NCBI RefSeq assembly: GCF_004331995.1
Contig: NZ_SJDT01000002.1
Coordinates: forward strand, 366,122-430,121
Length of the DNA: 64,000 nucleotides
From: Arcanobacterium bovis
GTDB taxonomy: Bacteria > Actinomycetota > Actinomycetes > Actinomycetales > Actinomycetaceae
Reading direction: 5' to 3'
Shown here: piece after piece, positions 16,724 through 25,180 of the stretch
Layout: the number at the start of each line of letters is the position of its first letter
Position numbering within the stretch: the first letter of the stretch is position 1
Made by a program: the position numbers and the translations under genes
The notes under the pieces: model-generated
What the model was told of the DNA's origin: nothing
Databases searched by the model: none
The model's input: only the letters and a program-made list of their open reading frames with translations

Positions 16724-17950
16724 ATGACTAAAAACGCTCAGCCGCTCCCGTTTGCACTTCCTGCACGTGGAGCGGCTTTGCTTGAAATAATTCAAGATAT
16801 TCTCATTGTTGGTTTGGCAGTCTTTGGCAGTGTGAGAGCAGTGTCCGACGGCGCCGGAACAATGAGTTTTCTCGGGGTTCTTTTATTACTTGTATCCCTT
16901 GGTATTGGACGTATTCAACAACGTCGTGAGCGGTCAGGACGCAAGGTTACACCCGTGCGCAAGGTTGAATGGGCACTCATAGTCTTAGTACTCGGCGCAG
17001 CGTTGGTCATCTGCTCCTACCATTTTGTCTGGCTACAGTTTCCGCTGTGGTTACTGGCAGCGCAAGCATTGCCTTTAGTGTGGGCTTTACCAGCTACCGC
17101 TACGAGCCTCACCGTTGTGATCTCCGTGCTCTTACAGACAAACTCCTCTACCGCGAGCGTCATTGGTCCGATGATTGGCGCGCTTGTGGCTGTAGGTATC
17201 GCGCGAGGCGCTTTGCTCTTGCAAAACGAAGCGCAACGTTCGCAAGAGCTGCTTGATCGCGTTCTCGCTACGCAGTCAGAAGCTGCAGCATTATCTGACG
17301 AAGTCGTGCGAATGCAGCGCGAGGCAGGCAAACTAGAGGAACGAACGCGATTAGCGCGCGATATTCACGACACGCTTGCGCAGGGTTTTTCCTCAATTAT
17401 CTTGCTTGCGCGGGTGGCAGAACGGACAAGCGATCCTGCTGCGGTTCACAATCTTGTAACACAAATTGAGACGACGGCGTCGGATAACTTAACACAGGCA
17501 CGTCAAGTTGTTTATGCGCTCAATCCGCCCGATATCGCAAGCGGTCTTTCTGCACCCTTACAGCGACTTGGCAATGATCTTGCGAACCAAACCACCGCGG
17601 AGGTGACGGTAGAAGTAGACCCAAACCTCCGCCGTCTTCCGATAGCTGATGAGATTATTCTTCTCCGAGCAGCGCAGGGAACACTCGCAAATATTCGACG
17701 CCACGCGCACGCAAGCCACGTAAGCATTAACGTCTCAGTTGTCGACGGCACGGTGCGTCTTGACATCGTCGACGACGGCGTCGGCTTCGATCCCGCGGCC
17801 CTTCCTGCGATACCCACATTCGACGGCGGCTATGGTCTGGGTGCACTGAAAGCGCGCCTGTCCGAGGCTGGTGGCGGTCTGGCAATCGAAAGCGAGTTAG
17901 GGTCGGGCACAGCGCTCTCAGTTTGGCTACCTCTGAGGAATGAACCATGA
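16724..17950 (+). CDS. NarL-type sensor histidine kinase
   Basis: 408 aa. Residues about 18-165 hold five or six hydrophobic segments with short loops, so sensing is probably in the membrane. A coiled-coil stretch follows (about 165-205). The HisKA_3 dimerisation box is LARDIHDTLAQGFSSII (phospho-His near residue 214). The ATPase domain has the N-box region RRHAHASHVSI, G1 DIVDDGVGFDP and G2 GGYGLGALKARL. The stop overlaps the response regulator start by 4 nt. The neighbouring HsmA-like and DUF2871 genes are candidate targets or co-sensors; the signal is unknown. Confidence 0.94.
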   Translation: MTKNAQPLPFALPARGAALLEIIQDILIVGLAVFGSVRAVSDGAGTMSFLGVLLLLVSLGIGRIQQRRERSGRKVTPVRKVEWALIVLVLGAALVICSYHFVWLQFPLWLLAAQALPLVWALPATATSLTVVISVLLQTNSSTASVIGPMIGALVAVGIARGALLLQNEAQRSQELLDRVLATQSEAAALSDEVVRMQREAGKLEERTRLARDIHDTLAQGFSSIILLARVAERTSDPAAVHNLVTQIETTASDNLTQARQVVYALNPPDIASGLSAPLQRLGNDLANQTTAEVTVEVDPNLRRLPIADEIILLRAAQGTLANIRRHAHASHVSINVSVVDGTVRLDIVDDGVGFDPAALPAIPTFDGGYGLGALKARLSEAGGGLAIESELGSGTALSVWLPLRNEP

Positions 17951-18564
17951 TTAGAGTTTTTATTGTTGACGATCACCCGGTTGTGAGGTCTGGATTAAAA
18001 GGGCTTTTGTCTTTATCTGCCCAGCTACAGGTGGTAGGAGAAGCCTCGTCTGGCACCGAAGCAATCGAGCAGCTAGCACAGCTCGAGGTCGATGTTGTTC
18101 TATGCGATTTACGCCTAGGTGCGGGGCTTGATGGTGTTGATGTTATTGAGGCAGTACAGGAATTCCCCAATCCACCCAAGGTACTTATTCTTACGACATA
18201 CGACAATGACTCCGATATTGCGCGAGCTGTCATGGCCGGAGCCTCGGGATATTTGCTCAAAGACGCACTTCCCGAGACGATTGTGGACGCAATTGACGAC
18301 GCCGCGGCTGGCGCGCTCGTACTTACCCCCGATCTGGAAGCAAGAATGACAGATCGTATTGTGCAAGGGATACCAAAGCTCAGTAGCCGAGAAATAGATG
18401 TATTGCGCATAGTAGCCCAAGGGCGTTCCAATCGTGAGATCGCAAAAGAACTTTTTGTAACCGAAGCGACGGTGAAAACTCACTTGGTCCACGCATTTAG
18501 CAAGCTTGGAGCTGAGTCACGAACTGAAGCTGTAGCATTGGCTCGCAAGCATGGATTTATTTAG
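17947..18564 (+). CDS. NarL/FixJ-family response regulator
   Basis: 205 aa. Receiver domain: acidic pair VDDHP at residues 8-11, phospho-acceptor Asp54 in VDVVLCDLRLG, and lysine in SGYLLKDALPE near residue 104. The C-terminal LuxR-type helix-turn-helix (about residues 140-200) contains LSSREIDVLRIVAQG, SNREIAKELFV and TVKTHLVHAFSKLG. It is coupled to the upstream kinase by an ATGA overlap. The target promoters cannot be named from this window. Confidence 0.95.
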   Translation: MIRVFIVDDHPVVRSGLKGLLSLSAQLQVVGEASSGTEAIEQLAQLEVDVVLCDLRLGAGLDGVDVIEAVQEFPNPPKVLILTTYDNDSDIARAVMAGASGYLLKDALPETIVDAIDDAAAGALVLTPDLEARMTDRIVQGIPKLSSREIDVLRIVAQGRSNREIAKELFVTEATVKTHLVHAFSKLGAESRTEAVALARKHGFI

Positions 18565-18648
18565 AATTCCTGCTTGTCTCTGACATCTAGGAAACGCTTG
18601 TGTAGCAAGATTTGATTTTCTTGTCCCTCTTCACGCCTCAATATTTCG

Positions 18649-20004
18649 CTATCGAAGGCTGCTAATATATCTTTCTTTGCGCCCCTTGCTCACCCATAAC
18701 CTCACCGATGTTGCAGATAGAGCGAATACTAGTAGCACCGGAAAACTTGATCGCATGAGATGTCCTGACTCTTCTGAAAGTGCGAGGACAAGGAGCAATA
18801 TCGCCGCTAAGCTTTGGAGCACCAGCATTGTGACCCATGCCCATCGTTGTCGCAGCACAATCAATGCCAACATCGAAAGGTTAAATGTCGTGGAGATGGC
18901 AATTTCCACCACCGGCACATCGGTGAGCGCGAGACTACTCAATCCATTCATGACAGCCAAAAGCATTGCGAACCACACTAGCGCTGGAGGTAGCTCTTTA
19001 ACGTCAGTCAATTGTTTTGGAGACGACGCCGAAGCAGCCTCTTGTTGAGGTTTAGGCTCAGTACACACTTCCTGCGTTGCAGATAGCGCTTCGCGGGAAT
19101 TTCCAGTGGAGTTTGCAGGGCAATGTACAGATTGGACACTGAGAATCGGGAGGTCTCCATCAGTTTTGATAGTATCTCCACCGCCATTGCGTGAATGATA
19201 GGCATTAAAGTAGCGAGCAATTACGTTCACATCTACGCCAGGAGCGCCATAGCGGATAGTCGCAATGAGATAATCACGCTCTGCATCTATATGAGCATCA
19301 ATTTTGTGTGTAATCTGACCGGTGAAAAGAGAAAGACCAACGGAACGATCATAGGTTGCTGCAGCTACCCAATCAACCGCGATACCACCAGGAAGAGTCC
19401 ACCCATCGGGCGTTTTCCAAAATCTCACATGGTGACGCCGAGCAGGATTACCCTGCACTTCTCGTTCGTAAGCAAAGTCCTCTTGCCGTCCAAATAGGTA
19501 CAGGTGTGAAACAGGAGCCGAGGTATACGACTTGCGCAGTACTGACGCCACAACAATCTTCCACGCTGATCGTGCAGTGAGCGGGTCGGCTTCAACCCAG
19601 CCAGCTTGTTGTAGAACCGTGTGTATTTGCACTTCGTCGCCATTAAATGCGAGGTTGACGGGATCTCCAAGAATGCCATCTGACGTTCGAGTACGCCCTA
19701 TAAAATAATTTGGCACGTAAATTGTGGAAACGATCTGATGGAGTCGCGGAAATGCCAAATAGGCAATCACTGCCCAAAAGACTAGTAAATTGAGAAGCCA
19801 GAAAGGCTCCCCCGGCACGCCTTTATCGAGCAAGAGCAAGCTAAACCACAACACAAGAAATAGCGCGACAGCCGCGAAAAAGGACGCGACGACGTCGTAA
19901 ATCTGCCACTTACGAGTCTTCGCATTTTGGAGACGGTGTACGTACTGTGGCTCGGATTCGGGCACTTCCCATCGAGTACTAGCTGGCTGCGGCAATATCT
20001 CCAT
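18649..20004 (-). CDS. LssY_C-domain membrane protein
   Basis: 451 aa. Two N-terminal membrane segments (about residues 40-62 and 70-90) lead to a soluble domain with HLYLFGRQEDFAYE, ARRHHVRFWKTPDGW and AATYDRSVGLSLFTGQITH. These resemble the LssY C-terminal domain. A linker follows, then four C-terminal hydrophobic segments (about 330-440). GAGAGA sits 2-3 nt before the ATG. A promoter is visible at 20050-20077. It is convergent with the two-component regulator. The biochemical role of the domain is not known. Confidence 0.8.
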   Translation of the reverse strand: MEILPQPASTRWEVPESEPQYVHRLQNAKTRKWQIYDVVASFFAAVALFLVLWFSLLLLDKGVPGEPFWLLNLLVFWAVIAYLAFPRLHQIVSTIYVPNYFIGRTRTSDGILGDPVNLAFNGDEVQIHTVLQQAGWVEADPLTARSAWKIVVASVLRKSYTSAPVSHLYLFGRQEDFAYEREVQGNPARRHHVRFWKTPDGWTLPGGIAVDWVAAATYDRSVGLSLFTGQITHKIDAHIDAERDYLIATIRYGAPGVDVNVIARYFNAYHSRNGGGDTIKTDGDLPILSVQSVHCPANSTGNSREALSATQEVCTEPKPQQEAASASSPKQLTDVKELPPALVWFAMLLAVMNGLSSLALTDVPVVEIAISTTFNLSMLALIVLRQRWAWVTMLVLQSLAAILLLVLALSEESGHLMRSSFPVLLVFALSATSVRLWVSKGRKERYISSLR

Positions 20005-20049
20005 GTTCTCTCAGTTCTGATATTCGACCAAACGGACTAATGACATTTT

Positions 20050-20077
20050 ATCGTACATATATGCTGTAATGTGCCAA
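20050..20077 (-). promoter_or_regulatory. Promoter of LssY_C gene
   Basis: On the minus strand TTGGCA is followed by 16 nt and TACGAT, a good sigma-70-type match. It lies about 45 nt before the start codon at 20004. Confidence 0.6.
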
Positions 20078-20237
20078 AATGCGTGGAGAGCACCGCATTG
20101 TCACAGAACTTTACTTAAATTTCGGTTGGCGAACTAAGAACTAGATAGCCTTGAGGACCTTAAGACTTACCATTTTGCGAAGCATGTTCCACGCGTTTTT
20201 CTTTATCACGAGATTTCCGTTCGGTAATGTACCACGC

Positions 20238-20393
20238 CTACCAACAGATAATCATCAAGATCAAATACGCAATACTGACGAAAACAACCTTGTGCGTCTC
20301 GGAATGGTATAGAACTACAAGAAGAAGCCAAGCCAACCCCAGCATAAAGGTGACGTAGTTTCGATCTTTTTTCTCATGTCGTCCCCCTCTCAC
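20238..20393 (-). CDS. Candidate 51-aa two-helix membrane protein
   Basis: From GTG 20393 to TAG 20240-20238. A charged start (VRGGRHEKKDRNY) is followed by a hydrophobic segment (FMLGLAWLLLVVLYH), a short polar turn (SETHK) and a second segment (VVFVSIAYLILMIICW). The pattern of two clean hydrophobic helices with a basic cytoplasmic end is unlikely to be random. It lies just after the tRNA-Leu terminator, and its own promoter is unclear; GAGAGG abuts the GTG. ATG 20345 would give only 35 residues. I recognise no family. Confidence 0.4.
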   Translation of the reverse strand: MRGGRHEKKDRNYVTFMLGLAWLLLVVLYHSETHKVVFVSIAYLILMIICW

Positions 20394-20405
20394 CTCTCAG
20401 ACAAA

Positions 20406-20449
20406 ACAAAGCCCCTGCACTCAGTATACTTACAATGCAAGGGCTTTGT
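20406..20449 (-). terminator. Rho-independent terminator after tRNA-Leu
   Basis: Arms 20406-20419 and 20436-20449 pair over 9 + 4 bp with one mismatch and a 16-nt loop. On the minus strand the stem is followed by the T-rich run TTTGTTTTGT. Confidence 0.8.
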
Positions 20450-20458
20450 ATTCAATTG

Positions 20459-20543
20459 TGCGCGGAGGGGGACTTGAACCCCCACCCACTATACGTGGAC
20501 TAGCACCTCAAGCTAGCGCGTCTGCCTATTCCGCCACCCGCGC
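20459..20543 (-). tRNA. tRNA-Leu(GAG)
   Basis: 85-nt class II tRNA on the minus strand. The acceptor stem GCGCGGG pairs with TCCGCGC, the discriminator base is A, and the CCA end is not encoded. The anticodon arm has the loop TTGAGGT, giving anticodon GAG, which reads CUC and CUU. The long variable arm is present, and the T arm contains GGTTCAAGTCC. It stands alone and is followed by a terminator. No attachment-site repeats or integrase gene are seen beside it. Confidence 0.95.
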
Positions 20544-20734
20544 AGGTGTCGTTTGACAACGAATAAAAATGTACCACCATTAGGTCTTTCATGACAATTT
20601 GCGAGGCGATATTTTTGTGTGATCTGGAACAACATTCTATTTTTACCGCACAAACGCAAGCATTTACCGATTTATCTCCCTCATGGCGATCAACTAAGAT
20701 AAAAGAGTACTAACAACGATCCCGAGGTAATGCC

Positions 20735-21223
20735 ATGTCACACGAAGTAAATGAAGTATCGAACACTAGCGCAATTCCCGACGGGTCTCGTCCGGAAGAT
20801 TTGGTCCGCACTTTTCACACCACTTACGGCTTACCTATCGTTGACGACGCCCCAAACGTTGATCGCGAACGCGTCCACATGCGCATGTCGTTAATTGCGG
20901 AAGAATTTGCCGAGCTGGTGGGTGCTGTTTATGGAAAAGACGCTCGTGCAACCATTGAATCGGCATTCAAAACTGCTGTGAGTTTAGACGATTCAACTCG
21001 CGACACGGTCGAAACTGCCGACGCGCTAGGAGATCTCGTCTACGTAATCTATGGCATGGCACTTGAAACAGGCATTCCGATGAATGCAGTGCTCACTGAA
21101 ATCCAAGCTTCGAATTTGTCAAAATTGGGCGAAGATGGAAAACCTATCTACCGCGAAGACGGAAAAGTTCTCAAGGGCCCTAACTTCTTCTCACCCGATA
21201 TTGCAAAGGTACTCGGTCTATAG
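20735..21223 (+). CDS. MazG/PRA-PH-like nucleotide pyrophosphohydrolase
   Basis: 162 aa, all-alpha NTP pyrophosphatase family. The metal-binding pattern is LIAEEFAELVGAV (about residues 52-64) followed by ETADALGDLVYVIYG (about residues 97-111), the ExxE...ExxD arrangement. The C-terminal segment with NLSKLGEDGKPIYREDGKV is typical of HisE-like stand-alone proteins in actinobacteria. GAGG lies 8 nt before the ATG, and TAAGAT upstream may be its -10. The likely role is housecleaning of non-canonical nucleotides. HisE itself is unlikely because no his genes are near. Confidence 0.85.
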   Translation: MSHEVNEVSNTSAIPDGSRPEDLVRTFHTTYGLPIVDDAPNVDRERVHMRMSLIAEEFAELVGAVYGKDARATIESAFKTAVSLDDSTRDTVETADALGDLVYVIYGMALETGIPMNAVLTEIQASNLSKLGEDGKPIYREDGKVLKGPNFFSPDIAKVLGL

Positions 21224-21301
21224 TCAATAAAGACGCAGATACTCGGTTTATGAACTCTCAGTTTATAACCCAGCGAAAATAACCTTTACTAGGAGAGCAC
21301 T

Positions 21302-21760
21302 TTACTGGTCGCGGTCTATAACTTCCGCATCCTCAATATCATCGTCAATCGTGGCAGCTAATATGTCTGCCGACAGTCGATCAATTCGGGTTTGAACCTT
21401 TTTCATCTCTTCTTTTTTGGCATCACTACCCATGATCTCAAGCAAAGGCAGAGCTTTTTCAAGCTGATCGATCTCCGAACGCCATCCACGTGCCTTTTCC
21501 GCCATCTTCGGAGTATTTGCAGATGCATACAGATATGTTGTTTGCTCTCGTAATATGCTCAAACGCTCTTGGTTGCCTTTGATGCCTTTAGCATTCGTTT
21601 TTGCGCCAGCGATTCGCCCAATACGCCCTTTGATCTGAGCGAATAGTTCAGGATTTTCTTTCATCACGGTACGCAATTGAGGACCATAAATTTTCACTAC
21701 TTTCAGAATTGCTGGTCCAGCAACAGTAGCTACCTTGATCAGCCCACCAATTTTTCCCAT
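21302..21760 (-). CDS. Conserved hypothetical basic/helical protein
   Basis: 152 aa. A slightly hydrophobic N-terminus (GKIGGLIKVATVAGPAILKVV), then a lysine/arginine-rich middle (GRIGRIAGAKTNAKGIKG), then helices with heptad-like spacing (SEIDQLEKALPLLE, KKVQTRIDRLSADIL) and an acidic end. I cannot name a family. AAGGTG lies 4-5 nt before the ATG, so the start is well placed. It lies downstream of dnaE2 on the same strand-side but reads separately: its start lies 172 nt past the dnaE2 stop. Confidence 0.75.
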   Translation of the reverse strand: MGKIGGLIKVATVAGPAILKVVKIYGPQLRTVMKENPELFAQIKGRIGRIAGAKTNAKGIKGNQERLSILREQTTYLYASANTPKMAEKARGWRSEIDQLEKALPLLEIMGSDAKKEEMKKVQTRIDRLSADILAATIDDDIEDAEVIDRDQ

Positions 21761-21931
21761 AATGCACCTTTCTTCGTGACGTACGTTAATTCTATCTGTT
21801 GTTCAACGTCCGCACTGAATTTTTCGCTCAAAACAATAGCAACAGTTTTCTGCTGGCGAATTTCGCCTCATATGCCTCATTTTCTCCCTCATACCTACTG
21901 CACCGCCGTTTTCTTTCGCCTATGCTATGTC

Positions 21932-24900
21932 TCAACGAAAATCTCGAGAAGATACCTTCACCCCGAGTTCAACTTCCTTAAAACCGTCCGCAATAAGATT
22001 CACTACATCATCTCCTCTTTCCACTTTCCCTCGAACGAGTAGACCCTGATGATATCTCACTAAAGTGCTATACCTGTTCCACAACGCTTCTGAGCAAACT
22101 ATATTCAGCAGCCCTGTTTCGTCTTCCAAGGAGATAAAAGTAATCCCTCCGGCAGTTCTTGGGCGTTGCCGATGCGTCACAACCCCTGCAACCCAAACTC
22201 GCGTTCCTGCCTCCGTATTTCGTACCTCGGCAACCGTACGCACGTCGTCGTTATCGATGCGAGGTCTCAAAATATCCATCACATGTTTATGCGGAGAAAT
22301 CGCCATACTTTGCAGGTCAGCATAAACTTCTTCCGCTTCCGTCATTTCAGGAAGATTGGGAACACTAACTCCCACTTCCGTTCCAAGAATGGCAGGCTGG
22401 AAGTAATTTCCCTGCTTAATGCCTGTGTAGGACAGCGCTTGCGCCACCCACGTCCCTTCTCGCCTTTTCATTTTCAAACTCTCAAGCGCTCCACTTGCCG
22501 ATAAACTTTTTAACTCCTCGGTGTTTAACTCTGCTCTGTGCGCGAGATCTGCCACTGATTCAAACTGTTTTACGGATCTCGCTGCAAGGATTCTCTCAAT
22601 TGCCCGCTTGCATCCTTTAATATTTGAAAGCCCCAAGCGAATCCCTAAATCTGGATGCGCGTTTACAAGCGGGTGTTTCTTTACAGTGTGCTTGTGCTGC
22701 ACTTGTGTTTTCTCCACTTGAGTATGCTCGCCCGAATGACACACATCCACTGGCAAAATAAGAATTCCATGTTGGCGCGCATCGGTGAGTAAGGTCTGTG
22801 GCGAATAAAATCCCATTGGCTGTGCAGCCAAAATTCCCGCATAGAAAAATTCGGGATAATACACTTTCAGCCAAGCGCTCGCATATACCAAATATGCAAA
22901 AGAGAAGGAGTGTGACTCTGGAAACCCAAAATCAGCGAAAGCATGTAGCTTACGGAAAATTATTTCGCATGTTTCGTCATCAACTCCACGCTTTTTCATT
23001 CCGGCCACCATTTCAGCATGCAGCTCCTCCATTTTTTCATGGCTGCGTTTGCTACCCATTGCTTTTCGCAACCTATCCGCTTGAGCTGGACTAAAACCTG
23101 CCACATCAATAGCCATTTGCATCAGCTGTTCTTGAAACAGCGGAACTCCAAGGGTCTTTTTCAAGGACTTTTCCAACAGCGGATGCAGATAAGTTATCGC
23201 TTCTCTCCCCCGACGACGGTTGAGATAGGGGTTCACTGAGTCACCTTGTATCGGCCCTGGACGAATAAGAGCTACTTCGATCACGATATCGTAAAAAGTG
23301 CGCGGTTGTAGTCGCGGTAGCGTTGCCATCTGCGCTCGTGATTCAACTTGAAAAACTCCCACCGTATCCGCCGCGCAAAGCAAATCAAAAACTCTGCTAT
23401 CTTCCTGATTTACGTTATATAGATGCAGATCAGATCCATCATCGGCACGTATTCCGAAATCTTTTAATGAGGTAAAAGCAATCTTTAACGCTGTAAGCAT
23501 GCCCAAACCAAGCAGATCGAATTTCACTAATCCGGCCTCTGCGCAGTCGTCTTTATCCCATTGCAATACGGTACGGTTGCGCTTATTGGCCCACCCAACT
23601 GGACACACCTCAACTACCGGGCGATCGCATATGACCATGCCTCCCGAATGAATTCCCAAATGACGTGGTAAATTTTGAATTTTTGACACAAAATACTCCA
23701 CGTGTGAGGGCATATGTGAACTAGATTTCGGCTCCAGAACCCCTCGTTCATCAGCACGTACGCTACTTTTACGCTCAAAGTCTTTTGCCCAAGCGTCAGA
23801 GATTCCATCGTTATACCCAAAAACTCTTGCTACATCGCGAATAGCCGAACGACGTCGATATGTTATTACATTCGCAACTTGCGCAGCATGTTTTCTGCCA
23901 TAGCGCTCGTATACATGCTGAATCACTTCTTCGCGCAGCCGGGCTTCAATGTCTAAATCGATATCTGGCGGACCCGACCTACCCGGAGAAATAAACCGCT
24001 CAAAAAGCATCTTATGCTTAACTGCATCAACTGCAGTGATCCCCAAAGCAAAACATACTGCCGAATTAGCAGCTGATCCCCTACCTTGACACCAAATTCC
24101 GCGCGTCCTACAAAACTCCACAATCTCATGAACAATCAAAAAATATCCAGCAAACCCTAGTGCCAAAATAATTTCTAGCTCATGATCTATTTGTCTCCAA
24201 GCCACGGTATTTTCTTGGCGCGATCCGTATCTTTTTGTTCCTTGTTTTTCAACCAGTTCACGTAACCATGTAGCTTCTGTATGCTGGGCAGGAACGGGAA
24301 AAGGTGGTAACTGCGGCGCCACAAGAGTTAAGTCGAATGCACACTCCCGGCCAATCTCCGCAGCCGTATCAACCGCTTCAAGATGGTCATAGTGGATAAT
24401 TTCCATTTCATTTCCTGAGCGCAAATAGCTCCCCCAGCTTGGCAGAGAAAATGCCAAGTCCTCTACAGTTTCTCCCGCGCGAATAGCCGCCAAAACGTCG
24501 CTGAGTGGCACGTCCTTAAATCGAGCGCTATGCACATTATTGGTAGCAACCACTCGCACTCCCGCTTTCTTAGCTAAATTCACCAGAACATCGTTTCTTT
24601 CTCGTTCTAGCGGCTGCCCCCAATTTGTGATCTCCACAGCTACTGAATCTTTTCCGAAGAGCTGAATCAAACGATCAAGTTCTGAATAGGCTTTATCAAA
24701 GGCCCACATCCCTCTCTCTTCTTCAAGTGCCGAGCGCACATACCCCTTCCGGCATCCGGTAAGTATCTGCCAATACCCTTTCCCCGAATCAGACAGCATC
24801 TCCAAATTAATAGACGATTTTCCTTTTTCGCCCGATTTAAGCATTCCTTCACTAAGAGTTCGAGAAAGACGCCGGTATCCATCTGTATCGCGTGCTAAAA

Positions 24901-25180
24901 CAATTACGTGTTTGGCTTGTGGATCACGTTGACCAGCCCGTGTTTTTAATTCACCCGTACTATCCGCAATAGATATTTCAGATCCAATAATGGTAGGGAG
25001 TCCTGCTGCACGCGCAGCAGTTGAGAGTTGTACAACACCAGGTAAACCATCGTGATCGGTTAAAGCAATACCTTCTAGTTCCAATTCCACAGCGCGTTGT
25101 ACAAGCTCTGCCGGCATCGATGCCCCATCAAGAAAACTATAAGCAGAGTGCACATGAAGTTCGGAATAAGGACGCATCAT
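21932..25180 (-). CDS. dnaE2: Error-prone DNA polymerase DnaE2
   Basis: 1082-aa C-family polymerase of the ImuC/DnaE2 type, used for mutagenic translesion synthesis after damage. The N-terminal PHP domain begins YSELHVHSAYSFLDGAS and has ALTDHDGLPG. The palm contains PDIDLDIEARLR with the catalytic aspartates (about residue 400). The C-terminal OB region has VWVAGVVTHRQRPRTAGG, and the beta-clamp motif and tau-binding end are reduced as in DnaE2. Its start overlaps imuB by 4 nt. It is the last gene of the imuA'-imuB-dnaE2 operon under a LexA-type box. Confidence 0.96.
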   Translation of the reverse strand: MMRPYSELHVHSAYSFLDGASMPAELVQRAVELELEGIALTDHDGLPGVVQLSTAARAAGLPTIIGSEISIADSTGELKTRAGQRDPQAKHVIVLARDTDGYRRLSRTLSEGMLKSGEKGKSSINLEMLSDSGKGYWQILTGCRKGYVRSALEEERGMWAFDKAYSELDRLIQLFGKDSVAVEITNWGQPLERERNDVLVNLAKKAGVRVVATNNVHSARFKDVPLSDVLAAIRAGETVEDLAFSLPSWGSYLRSGNEMEIIHYDHLEAVDTAAEIGRECAFDLTLVAPQLPPFPVPAQHTEATWLRELVEKQGTKRYGSRQENTVAWRQIDHELEIILALGFAGYFLIVHEIVEFCRTRGIWCQGRGSAANSAVCFALGITAVDAVKHKMLFERFISPGRSGPPDIDLDIEARLREEVIQHVYERYGRKHAAQVANVITYRRRSAIRDVARVFGYNDGISDAWAKDFERKSSVRADERGVLEPKSSSHMPSHVEYFVSKIQNLPRHLGIHSGGMVICDRPVVEVCPVGWANKRNRTVLQWDKDDCAEAGLVKFDLLGLGMLTALKIAFTSLKDFGIRADDGSDLHLYNVNQEDSRVFDLLCAADTVGVFQVESRAQMATLPRLQPRTFYDIVIEVALIRPGPIQGDSVNPYLNRRRGREAITYLHPLLEKSLKKTLGVPLFQEQLMQMAIDVAGFSPAQADRLRKAMGSKRSHEKMEELHAEMVAGMKKRGVDDETCEIIFRKLHAFADFGFPESHSFSFAYLVYASAWLKVYYPEFFYAGILAAQPMGFYSPQTLLTDARQHGILILPVDVCHSGEHTQVEKTQVQHKHTVKKHPLVNAHPDLGIRLGLSNIKGCKRAIERILAARSVKQFESVADLAHRAELNTEELKSLSASGALESLKMKRREGTWVAQALSYTGIKQGNYFQPAILGTEVGVSVPNLPEMTEAEEVYADLQSMAISPHKHVMDILRPRIDNDDVRTVAEVRNTEAGTRVWVAGVVTHRQRPRTAGGITFISLEDETGLLNIVCSEALWNRYSTLVRYHQGLLVRGKVERGDDVVNLIADGFKEVELGVKVSSRDFR

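Larger units (their letters stand above)
20005..20458. other. Intergenic region between LssY_C gene and tRNA-Leu
   Basis: It holds the promoter of the LssY_C gene (20050-20077), a candidate 51-codon minus-strand ORF (20238-20393) and the tRNA-Leu terminator (20406-20449). The stretch 20080-20237 shows nothing I can assign. Confidence 0.7.

Noticed and set aside
20459..20543. tRNA-Leu as an integration site of a mobile element
   Set aside because: No integrase, no flanking direct repeat of the tRNA end, and normal core genes on both sides.
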